Source: Utricularia gibba (lineage: Eukaryota; Streptophyta; Magnoliopsida; Lamiales; Lentibulariaceae). Taken from it: a stretch of 64,000 nucleotides of DNA. This document shows positions 25,324-36,263 of the stretch, one piece after another. Position numbers and translations under genes: made by a program. The notes under the pieces were generated by a model. That model was not told where the DNA came from. It was given only the letters and a program-made list of their open reading frames with translations, and ran no database searches. Location: positions 1,178,001 through 1,242,000 of the forward strand of contig NEEC01000016.1 in assembly GCA_002189035.1 (NCBI GenBank), written 5' to 3'. Every line of letters starts with the position of its first letter. Position 1 is the stretch's first letter.

Positions 25324-27914
25324 ATGTTCCCCGAAACTTTGGTCAAGCAAAATAGTATCCTTTGTTCGCCCCCGCACACTCAGATAATTACTGCTAGTCG
25401 GAGACTCAGTCAGTGCAGGAAAGCTTATGGGTATTGCTCACAGTTGAAAACAAAGCTGTCTAATAAGGGATTATGGTCTGTGTATGGGCGTGTCAGAACT
25501 TCTTCTAGAGGTTCTTGGGGATCCCCTGTTGTGCCTCAATCAACGGAGACAGATCATGCGGAAACGGAAAAACATTGCAATGATGGTTCGAATTACACCA
25601 GGTATTCTGATGTTCTTCCCCCTTAGTTCAAAATGATACCTTTTTTCTATTCCGTCTTGATAATTGCTGATTTTGTTGTATACCCTTGATCTTGTTTTTG
25701 AGCTTCTTGTCCTTTATTTATTTATTTGTTCCTCGGGAAGGTAGTTCGATGGCATAAACTTCAGATGCTGCACTTAATCTGTGTGACCTCTTCCGTCTGT
25801 CATAAATTTCTGTGGACTCTTTCTAATATGTTGATTGCGTTTTCTTGGTATTTCTATTGCTTTTGATTCAGCTTTCAGATGGAACATAGTCGTGTCAATG
25901 GAGGTGGGAAAAATGTCTCTTTGAATCAAGGACTTTCAGAGGCATGCCGATATGTTCACATTGATGCAGAGTTTATGAATCGAAGGGCAAGAAATGATCT
26001 TCTACTTCTTTCAAGGTAGTCACACTGTTCACGAACCAAAAGTGGCGATCACATCCTTCTTTTGTTTTGCTTATTTCACATTTTTAAGTTAATATATACA
26101 GAGAAAGGTGAATGTTTTGAATTTCTGATTTTGAAATTAGAGAACTAGAGAAGTTGAATGCCCGAGCACAGCAAGATGTTGCACTTCTCGGCTCTGGATT
26201 CTTGAAGATGGATGGTGAGAATCTTCTTCTAACCCTTAGAGCGTGCTGAAGTTCGAAGTGGTTGAAGCAATCTGCAGTAAATTAACGCTTTTTTGTACGT
26301 AGAGGAAGTGAATTTTGTTGTATGTGTAGTTTAACCTATCACATTTTCTTCTGCATAGCACGAGCTCGAGAAGATACTGAAAGAATTGATCTTGATGTTA
26401 AAAAAAGAGCTGAAAGGCTTCAACATATTGCCGCTGTAAGAATCTACCTTGCATTGATTTTGTGAGCCTCACTGATGCTATGCCATGGTTGATTTATCTT
26501 TTTTAGCTGTTCTGTTCTTCAGGTACTTAAAAGCAAAGCTCAAACAAGTATAAAATCTGCTGCTGACAAACACTGGAGTGATGGTGCATTGGAGGTTGTT
26601 TATTGGGATTTGCTTACCGCAGACGTCGTATGCTGTTCTTATTATTTGACTCTGAATTGTTTGAGATTGCTGATGTTCAGGCTGATTTGAAGAGAGCAGA
26701 TAATGCAGCTAGGAGCCGTGCCATTGCAGATTCCCTGATGGCTTTAGAGGCACGTTCAGCCATGAATTATTTGCAACTTTTACATGCTTTTCTCCATATG
26801 ACTCCGGAATTGAATTATTTTTGATCTTTTGAATTGCAGTTTGTCAAAAATATTCACGAGATGATGCTGTGCAAAACGTATGAACTTATGTTTTAGTAGG
26901 AGACAACTTGTTGGTCATTCAAGATTTTATCCTGATCGTGGCCTTAGTTCTTCCAGGAAAAAAAGCTCTCCACGTGACTCAAGACATATAACAATTGAAA
27001 AGAATGGCAAAACAGTGGAAATTATTCCAAGAGATGCATCTTCTGATCGAATCAATGCTATTCAGGTTATTATCCCTCACCTGTTTATGGCTAATTTCTT
27101 ATTCTCTCCGCCAAAAGATTGCACTATTTCATCAGTCCCCTGCTTTGCCGCCACAAAAAAAATGCAAGTACAATCATAAACTAAAGATCAATTAATATGT
27201 ATATCCCATGACTCCTTTTCTGCATACTTGTTTAACATGTAGGAAGCATATTGGAGCATGGCTTCTGCCCTTTCGGAGGCTGATGGAATTGATTATACTG
27301 ATCCTGAGGAGGTTTGTACTTCTCCCAAAAAAACAAGGGTCTGGGATAATTACTTCACAGTGCAACTCCATGTTTTGAATAGTCTTTTGTTTAGAGCAGC
27401 TGGAGTTGCTAGTGGCAGCTCTTATTGACCTCGATGCAATGGATGGTAAAAGTAGTGTATCCTTGTTAGCTGAGTGTTCATCTTCTCCGGATGTCAGCAC
27501 CAGGTAGCCATGCCGTTACACCATGCTAATGTTTCTAGATAAACAAGAAACACCAGAGTACACTTCTCTTTTTCCTTGTGAACTCTGTACAGGAGAGCGT
27601 TGGCTAATGCTTTATCCGCAGCTCCATCAATGTGGACCTTAGGAAATGCTGGTATGGGCGCCCTCCAGGTTGTTTAATCTTCAACTCTCTGTTTTTTTTT
27701 CATGTCAAACAAGAGAAGCAGCTACCAGAACATAGAAACTCATCATGCCCCTTTCCAGAGACTGGTAGAAGACAGCAATCCTGCCATTGCTGCAGCAGCC
27801 ACCAAAACAATCAAGGAGCTGAAGAAACAGTGGGAGATCGAGGAAGGAGATAGCTGGAGGTTCATGATGGATGCAACTCCTGGAATCAGTAACGGGATCG
27901 AGGACGACTGTTAA
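25324..27914 (+). CDS. SPA15/AAF-type senescence-associated protein, plastid
   Basis: Relatives are SPA15 of sweet potato and Arabidopsis AAF, linked to leaf senescence and redox balance in plastids; the biochemical role is unknown. Exons: 25324-25601, 25872-26015, 26141-26214, 26359-26435, 26523-26594, 26681-26749, 26840-27065, 27243-27311, 27400-27503, 27593-27668, 27759-27914. The Ser/Arg-rich N-terminus fits a plastid transit peptide; the start at 25324 is the first ATG in frame but not proven. The middle is helical (YVHIDAEFMNRRARNDLLLL, ARAREDTERIDLDVKKRAE). The end has EAYWSMASALSEADGIDYTD, APSMWTLGNAGMGALQ and KKQWEIEEGDSWRFMMD, the hallmark of the family. Two oddities: the intron at 26750-26839 begins with GC, and one extra T in the run 26891-26894 shifts the frame inside exon 7. 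Confidence 0.85.
26891..26894 (+). other. Single-base frame break in a T run of the SPA15-type gene
   Basis: The frame encoding FVKNIHEMM meets TAG just after four T residues, while the family sequence resumes in the next frame (RRQLVGHSRF). An intron cannot explain it: the only GT...AG here would be 22 bases long. One T too many accounts for it. Confidence 0.65.
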
Positions 27915-28556
27915 CTATATGAATCCAAACTTCTTTGTATGTGTAGATTTAGATAGCAGACAGATGAAGAATCTCCGAGCACTGTTCTCTTTCCCCCTCA
28001 ACATGACTTCCAGATTTTAGTTGAACTTCCCTGATTCTCCCTCTCGCTGCATTTCTATTAGAGCTAAAGCATATGAATCGTGGAAGTAAGAGCAACTTGG
28101 TAGCTTTCACGGCCTGCAACTTCATGCAATTGAATGGGATCAGGAAACCAGATTCATAAAAGCGTTTAATGCATATTCACACTTTCATGGTGACACTGCA
28201 CCCAACTTGTCATTCCAGCTGCAGCGATAGATGCCTCTTAAGTACGCTCAAAGATGGTGAAATAGTCTACATGATCAGTTCATCCAAATAATCTGTCATT
28301 TTCTTGGACCATGCATGAAATTCAGTGGGATCTTTGCCATTGATGATCCTGAGTTGTTAGTTGTCATCCTAGTTTTCACTATACATACTTTTTTATAATA
28401 TTATTCATTTTGAATATTCAATTTTTATGTTCTAGTTTTTTGAAAAAATAATCAAAAAACATGAAGTAAGGCATAAAAAAACTAAAAACAGAGCACGTAT
28501 AAGGGTGTTCATGCTGGGTTCATCGTGAAGAATTCCACATATTCCTCATGTTTTTT

Positions 28557-29106
28557 TTACTTGGTGAACTTCATAAGATTTGAATTATGGATTGCAATTT
28601 TTGTATGAAGTGAGCAGAAAACCAACATTGCAAGATCTGCATCGCGTGATTCATTTTGTTTTTCTTCATTGGAATCCGATTGGGTGGGGTGTGATGGAAT
28701 CGCAGGTACTGAAATGTCGTCTCCGGGTGCTGGGTTGCCAATCACGATGGATTCTACTGCCTCCGAAAACTTCGCCACCCTGTCCGACAAAATAACTTCA
28801 CCAAGTTTTCTAGACTTTTTCCTGTAAAAGATTCGAACTTTGCCTCTTGCCGGATTCTTCTCGAGGGACGTGGCTGAGAAGGAAAGATTACGCGACGGGC
28901 GGCGACACTTCTGTTAAATTGTTGCTGCTGCTACTGGAAGATTGATTTTGATTCGGGGGCATGATTCTTCTCTGAAAAAAAAACTCTCTTATCTGCGGCA
29001 CACATCTCTGAAGAATCTCAGGAAACTGGACCGAAATCGAATTCATCGGAGTCTCCATGTTTGAAACAGAAATCCAAATCTGGGATTTCATCTTTCTCCA
29101 TTCCAA
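28557..29106 (-). other. Possible small gene or gene remnant, unassigned
   Basis: Two minus-strand frames adjoin: 29106-28888 (with MPPNQNQSSSSSSNNLTEV) and the one ending at 28557 (with DRVAKFSEAVESIV and a Ser/Pro/acid-rich tail). A T-rich stretch ending in CAG precedes the RRIMPPNQ block and could be a splice acceptor. Joining the frames would need an unseen intron or a one-base change near 28897-28915. I recognise no family; it may not be a gene. Confidence 0.25.
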
Positions 29107-29394
29107 AGCCCATTCATTATCTGGAGACGAGTGAGTGACAGAGCCTCTTCTTCTTCTCGGCTCGGGGGAGTTTTAAGTTGCAGATTGGTGCTCCAATATG
29201 GGACAAGACAGAGAGACAACTGGAAGCACCCGAACAGAAACATTGCAGGTGGCTGTAACTGCAAGGCCATATCACCATTCGGATAGGATACAAATATACA
29301 ACATACCTTAGAACAAAACCAAATGTACCCACCAACATTTCGAAAACACTAAAACTTAAAACTTTCATCTTACAAAAGAAATGAAAAGCAGTTC

Positions 29395-29880
29395 TTGGTC
29401 TGGACCAACTCCCCCTTTATGATGATAGGTATGCTAGAAGGGGGCTCCCCTTAGAGCTACTTTTTCCTCACGGATTAACAACACCCTCACCCCACGTGAT
29501 GAATGGGTAGGGGTTGCCAAGCCTCGACGAGCCCACAGTGGCCCTGGCAAATCTAGACGTAGTCAAAGCGGAACCTGCGACTCACTATGTAAACGCCCTC
29601 TGGGGGGCAACCCACGGCAACCAGGGGAGATGTCCCGACGGTTCATCCCTTCGTTACTCGAGCCCCGGCACGTCCAATGAGGAGTTCCAATGGCATCGGA
29701 TCTGTTCATTTTGCTTGACCGTCGAGAGCCCCATGTCCCGCCTCCAGAGCTCTCTTTTGAACATCAACTCGGTGCCCCAACAACAAAGGCGCGCCCTTTC
29801 AAAACCCTAGGGGTTACTGTACGGACACGAGAGCATTCAGGGATGAGAAGGAGAGCGCCACAGCATTAGTGCAAGGAGGA
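29395..29880. other. GC-richer island of unknown origin
   Basis: This stretch is clearly richer in G and C than its flanks and holds a 98-codon open frame on the plus strand (29514-29810) without any recognised motif. It does not look like the neighbouring genes or spacers. It may be part of a mobile element, a transferred organelle fragment or a decayed gene; I cannot decide. Confidence 0.35.
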
Positions 29881-30535
29881 TGATGCCGATGATTCACATG
29901 ACTCCGTCCATTTACCTTTGTTTATTTCAACTCTAATTTTCGAAAAATAAATTTTCAGAGATAATTTAATAAAATAAAAACCATGTTTAATGATTCTATT
30001 ATATTATAATTTGAATGTGTGTATATTTGAAATAACTTTAGAAGTTATTTAATATTATAATATTGAAGATTTATATCCAAATTTGTATATGAAATACTGT
30101 TTGATTAACTAACATATGACAGCTTTCTTGTATAATTATACTATTCACATATTTATTTTTTGAGCATATGGATAAATTGTTTAATTATATTTATACCATT
30201 CATATCATTTATATTATTAAATATTATATATAATTGAATATATATATATATATTTATAGTATAATTAAATATACTAATACCCCTATTATCAAACTATCTT
30301 CTAAATTTATCTTTTAAGGTGTAATTTGGAAAAAAAAATGAGGGAAGGAAAAGGAAAAAACCCCTAATTTCATACACATAAATAATTACAAAATAGATAC
30401 TTGTCTTTTTTTTAGTTGCAATAGGAGACAGCAAATTGTGCTGGAGCCATCAAATTGGGACAGGAGAAAAGGTAAGAGTGCACTCCTTCTGGCGGGGGCC
30501 CACATAAGACAACTGCAATGTCCTTTCTACCCCTA

Positions 30536-32831
30536 CTAACTCCAAGAGATTGCCACTGGGCTCCCTACGACGTGTCTCCCATCGGACCATTCGATTCTCC
30601 CGAACTGATTCGTGTTCGAGGGCATAGGCGCTGCGGTGAACGTCACCGTATACGATTGCTTCTCATCGCTTTCACTGAACGTTAGCGTTGGTGGATCCAC
30701 GGCTATTTTGACCGCCGCGGGAGAAGTTGCTGAGACCTTGTATGTTCCCGGCGGACCCACGTTTGTCAACGTTCGCGTGTATTTCACCACCATGGGTGCG
30801 GATCTGCCCTCGCTGACGCCGGGGTGACTCACCGGAGATTCCAGAGCCACCGCGAATGAAGGGTAGTTCAGGTCGTTGACGCTGTAGGTTTTGCTCTTGT
30901 CGCAGCTGAAGTTCCGTCGCGCCACACTGGTGATCTGCCCAGTGGTGTAGTTCAATGCGCACAAGAAATTCAGGTAATCTTCCGGCGCGATGTCGTAGAC
31001 GAGCCCCGGGTTGAGTGCGGACACGGGATCCACATGCCCGGATCCGTAATCGAACGGCGTCGCGGGCTTCCTTGTGGAGATATCTTGGATTGGCTCGCCG
31101 TTTTTGTACACCGTGTAAGCGGTGGTCATCAACGCCGAGCGGATCGCGGCGGGGCTCCAGCTAGGGTGCGTCGATTTGACCAGAGCCGCCAGGCCGCTGA
31201 CGTGAGGGCACGACATCGATGTGCCGGAAATTATGTTGAAGTCCACGCGCCGCCGTCGTCCGATAATCCGGTGGGCCCCACTTTTCGGGACCACGCGGCT
31301 AGGATGTTGACGCCTGGCGATATGAGGTCGGGTTTCAGTACGGCGGGAGTGATGGAGTTGGGACCCTGGAGCTGAAGGCGGCGACCACCGGCGATGGCTG
31401 GATGCCTACTTTCGTGCCTTCGAAGAGGATCGTGGCCGTTGGATTCGGATCTGTGAAGAGGTAGCTCTTTATCGCTTGGCCGACTGTTTCGCCGACTGCC
31501 GTGGCAGGGAGCAAGTGAGCGTCGGCGACGAGCTCATCTCCATTTGCGGCGGTATTGGATAAAATCATACCGGCGCCGCCAGCTGCTTTCACGACGGCGC
31601 CCTTTTGAACTCTGGGACTTACGCCACGATCACATAACACGATCTTATCCTTCACCTTTTCAGGAATCAGAGAACCCGTCATACAAAGATTGCCGCTGCT
31701 GACGTTGCTGGCGTTTCCGGCGTAGACAAATTGAAGCATTTTTCCCGGCAACTCACCTTTATACAGTGAGACACCGGAGAAATTCTTCCCGTTACCCAGA
31801 CTAACATACGCCGGGAAATCGCGGTCCAGAGTTCCGGCACCTACTGTGGTTATCCAAGGGCCACGTTGGATAAACTATACGAACTTGGGCCTGCATTTCC
31901 GGCAGAGCAAGAGACGAGTATGCCCTTTTCCATGGCGGCGAATGCTCCGATGGCAACGTTGTCTCTGTAAAAATCCGACGAACCACCGCCGAGAGACATC
32001 GAGAGAACGTTAACGTTGTCCTCGATGGCTTTATCGATAGCAGCCAGTATGTCGGAGCTGAAACATCCACCGACCCAACAAACCTTATACGTAGCAACTC
32101 TCGCCCGCGGCGCCATCCCGCGGCCGTCCCGGCCGCGTACCCAAACAAGCTTGCACTCGAAACGACAGATCCCGCCGCGGTGGAGGATGTGTGGGTTCCA
32201 TGGCCGTCCCCGTCTCTCGGCGATTTCTCCTCCTTGGTCTCATCGATTGGACCCATAGTCGCCTCGTAGCCTTTAGAAAAGAATCTGGCCCCGATCAGCT
32301 TCCGGTTACAGTTCTCTTTCGTAAAATTGGTCCCAATTTCACATTCCCCTTTCCAAGAGGCAGGTACTGGCCCGAACCCAGTATCATCGTAGCTCGGGCT
32401 CTCTGGCCACACACCAGTATCCAAAACGCCGACGATGACATCATTCCCAGATCCAGATTCCGGCAGCATCGCCGGATTTTGTCGAGACCCAGAAACAGAG
32501 GCGTCCTCGTAGTGTGAAGCTCATACCTAACCTCAGGCAGAACCGACAAAATCCCCGGCATACCCTCCATCGCCCGAGCTTCCTCGGGCAAGAGGACTGC
32601 CGCGAACCCATGAACCGCGTTGTTATATGCGTACAGCATTTCCGCCGAGTCCGACACCGATCTCAGAGAAGAACCATACCACCCCAGATGGTCATCAGCA
32701 AAAACCTCCGGCATCTCAGACCGCGCCATGTGAACTATGTAAGTCTTCCTCTCCGCAACCGATACACGTAAAAGGCACAGTAACAGAAACCCCATAACCC
32801 ATTCCACCGAAAATCCGATCCTTGTATCCAT
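30536..32831 (-). CDS. Subtilisin-like serine protease, SBT1 (SBT1.7/ARA12-like), frame-disrupted
   Basis: Secreted endopeptidase of the cell wall; SBT1.7 relatives act for example in seed-coat mucilage release. Intronless, as usual for the group. Signal peptide ([15 protein letters not shown]), inhibitor-I9 prodomain ([16 protein letters not shown]), then the catalytic domain with Asp in [10 protein letters not shown], His in [10 protein letters not shown], Asn in [10 protein letters not shown] and Ser in [13 protein letters not shown]; a PA domain is inserted ([20 protein letters not shown]) and a fibronectin-III-like end finishes with [10 protein letters not shown]. The frame is broken five times, near 32477-32480, 32121-32125, 31858-31860, 31364-31366 and 31251-31262. 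Each is repaired by assuming one lost base, mostly in a homopolymer. No substitution-type stop codons were seen and all key residues remain. It could be a recent pseudogene or a functional gene with assembly errors. Confidence 0.8.
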
Positions 32832-35800
32832 TTTTTCTCAGGGGAAGATGAGAAATGGTGAAACTGTGCAAAATAGTGTGGCGGGTCTATATAGGGGTAG
32901 AGCGCTGGTGGAAGATGGGCGAGGTGGGGACGGTGGCTCTTGTTTTCTCTGTTCATCGCCATCAAACTGAAAAAGAAAAAAAAAACTTAAAAGAAAAGCC
33001 AGGGAACAAGTGGGAGGCATGGTGCGCCATGTGCACCTCTCTCTCCTGCTATTTTTCCTCGGCTTTCCCTTTCCCTGTCCCTTTTGGTGGAATGCGTCGA
33101 TTTCTGTCAGTGACTCATGCACCTCCATAGCCAAAAGCTTGATTTTTGCTTTGATCACGTGTGTGTGGTGCAGGCTTTGGATAAAAGGAATCCTCCCCAC
33201 CACCAAAACCATCATCAAACTTCGCTATTTGGGCCCAATATTTTGATAGTTGATATTAGATGAATACAAATATTTATATTAAATTCTTATTTTTATCAAA
33301 TAAAATAAAAGTTACAAAAGTTGGGAGGGGATTTAATATTTTAAATTTTAATATATATAAATACCACTTAGGAGTTCATTTAATATTTTTATATGAGACT
33401 TATTTTTTATTTACATTAAAATGTAATGAATATATAATTATTTTTTGAATAAATGTAACTTTTTTTAATTTAATAATTCATCAGTTTATCATTTAAATGT
33501 ATATCATCCCATACACACATTACGTTTAAAATATTTCCAAATACATTTAAATGGTGCAACTAGATAATGCCCATTAGATGAATACTTTATCTTAAAACTA
33601 ATTTTAAATCTAGGATTCGTATTAATGGTTCCCACATGTCATCTTTGGAGTGATCTAAAATTTTATACCCAAATTAGGTAGTAGATGAAGAAGTAGGGGA
33701 CATTATTATAACCAATGAAAAAGGAGTAATCCTAGATTCTATTAAAATCATTTATTTTTATTTAAAAATAACTATATTTTTCATAATATAATAGCATGCA
33801 TTTGAGGGATTAAATACTTAGATTTCAATTTTCATAATTAAATTCGAGTTGTTTTTATTTATCATATATGTTAGTAGATACATAATTAATATAAAAAAAA
33901 TTATATTATAAATTTCAATTATATAAATTTATATTTCGATAAATTTCATCCGAGCGCTCGGTTTTTGGATCGTCCGATGCGCAACGGGTCCGGTTGACTC
34001 GGTTTCGGCGCGCGGAGCGAAACGACAACCCGAAGTTCATTAGGTTTCGGAAATCTTCTCCTCATTCACTTTCATTTCCCGCGTCAAACTATCAAAATCA
34101 GAATCAGTTCTTCGGTGAAGGTCAGCGAGGGCCATTCCTGTTATCCTTTTTTGATGCTTACAGGCTGATTTGATTCAACGAGAGGCTGTGGCGGGCGATT
34201 AGGAATCGCGGACGGATCTTCGGGAATCAGGTCGGAGATCGTCTTCATCAATACTGGTGAGTCTTCACTCCCTCGTTCTTTCTGCGTGTACTGCTATCGT
34301 GAACGGAAATTGGTTTGCGTGTAGAAAGGGCCGGAAATTGGTTGGTTCGGTCAGGCAGACCGGCCAGCTAGGTTTGGGCCGATTTGAAAACTTAAAACGG
34401 GTGGTTGAAAGTTGCGAATTTTATTTTATTTTTTCTTGAAAAAATAAATAAAAATATCCAGATTTGTATGGGAGGTGGCCATCGTTGTCCTAGAAATAAA
34501 AAAAAATTATATGATTTATATTTTATGTTGAATAATGGAATTATGGAGGCGTACGGAGATTTGAAACTAGGTGGTCTGGTGGGTCAATGAGGTGTGATAT
34601 TTTCGTTGAATTCTTGTGGACTACAACAACTTCAATTATTTGGGTGTTTTTTAAATAAAAACCTGAGTCATGATGCACATGACGTCGGGTGTCGTGGTGT
34701 TTTCAATGCAGTTCATGATTACAACCTAAACATGATTAGGGTCAGGCTTAGACTTACTACAACAATAATAATTAGATACTTTATGTTAAATAATGTATCA
34801 TATTTGGTTTGGTGAAAATTGATATTTAACACTATGGATTAGTTATTTATTTTTTCATTAATGATGATACATGAATCCATGTTTTTTAATTAATAGGATG
34901 ATAATAATATTATCTTTACAACTGTCAATTTAATTCTCTCTTTTTATCAACAAATTCATTATTTATATTTTTAAAAAAATTACAATTTTGAAGATATAAC
35001 ATTTTTAAAAATTTTGAACTATAAAATTATTATGTAAGATAACATAACATTGTATTATAAATTTAATAGAATAAAATATATGTTGTAAAGTTTTAATTTA
35101 ATATTATGATATAAATATATTTTTAAAATAAATAATATAATTTTTATTTATTTTTTAAAATAAAGATTTAAGAAATTAAATAATTTATGAAGTTAATACT
35201 AAAATTTAAATTTTTTATTTTATTATATAATGATTAAAAATTAAATAAAATTATTTCAAGAAATTAATAAAATAACACGCTCCAAATCTAAGAAAGATTG
35301 GGTTAAAGCGATTTGTTATGCAAGCCCAAACTTTACCGTACGGTGCAATCATGCAAAATCATTGGTAGAGCTGGGCCTGAGGCCCGCGTTCAGGTTCCAT
35401 GACGATAATCTGGGCCTCTATAAATGCATATATGAAGGTGATTCTTCAAGTCAGTTGCTTTCTTGGTAGACCCATCTTTGTTTCCAGAAGCGGACATGGC
35501 CTGGGGACCCTTCGTCATTTCTAATCCAATAAAATTTCTCTGCCCAACAACCAGATTCTTCATCTAATGACAATGGGGCCTTGCTTATGGAGGACCCATC
35601 TGTAACGTGCTTGTTCTCCCAGTTGCCACAACCAACTTTCCCAATCCTGCCTCGAGAAAAAAAATAGGACCATGAATCATGCTGTCTTGTCTTCAATGTC
35701 ACAGTAGCTGTAGGCTGTATGGAGATGATGCCATGTCAGGAATGCCGATTCTTGCTTATGTGCAATTTACATGCTGATATCCATACGAATTGCAGGCAAC

Positions 35801-36263
35801 CATTGGAGGATGGTTAAGGGCCCTTGCTATATTGCTGTTAAAACCAGCAGCTAACCGGTTCACTGCCGAGGGATGGCTAATTCGTTGTTTTTTTTTTTTT
35901 TTTTTTTTGGTGTCCCTTTGCTCCCTGATCCGTCTTTCTTTGATCATTAGATAGGGAGACACCATGGGATTCCAACTTAATGACTTGGGGTTGCCCATCA
36001 CAAGTCTACCTTTTTCTTTTGTCGAAATGGCTTGTTGCATGGATGTATGTTTATGTCTTTGGATAGCTTCACGTGAATTCTTTGGACTGGTCATCCTCAA
36101 GTGCCCACAGAAACAGCTACGCTCCAAAACCAGCTTCCTGGATTATAAAACAGCAATTAGAGTTATTGTTGTTGATGGTAAGTTGGTTTCAGGGCCTGTT
36201 AAAGTGAGGGAGAAGATGGAGGAACTCTACCGGGAACAGATACTGATATCGACTACTGCAAAA
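32832..36263. other. Intergenic; subtilase promoter, AT-rich spacer, possible orphan leader exon
   Basis: 32832-33240 is the leader and promoter of the subtilase gene. 33260-33950 and 34830-35280 are very AT-rich. 33955-34257 is GC-richer, leader-like and ends in a good donor. 35281-35420 has several GGCCC/TGGGC motifs and promoter-like composition. A T run lies at about 35887-35908. Short open frames (for example 35451-35702 on the minus strand) match nothing known. Confidence 0.45.
33955..34257 (+). other. Candidate non-coding leader exon
   Basis: GC-richer, CT-rich stretch resembling a 5' UTR, ending in ACTG|gtgagt at 34257/34258. No coding exon follows for 2 kb; the first candidate is the NPH3 gene at 36264. 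Could be a distant 5' UTR exon of that gene or a relic. Confidence 0.3.

Larger units (their letters stand above)
27915..30535. other. Intergenic with two unresolved stretches; no firm gene
   Basis: 27915-28500 is 3' UTR and spacer. 28557-29106 holds weak coding-like frames on the minus strand. 29395-29880 is a GC-richer island. 29930-30440 is very AT-rich and contains a short TA repeat near 30238-30252, before the 3' end of the subtilase gene. Confidence 0.45.

Noticed and set aside
32016-32771. Plus-strand frames opposite the subtilase gene
   Set aside because: Shadow frames of a GC-rich minus-strand coding sequence.
35451-35702. Minus-strand frame of 83 codons upstream of NPH3
   Set aside because: No known domain; the GNWEN phrase resembles NOI motifs only superficially.
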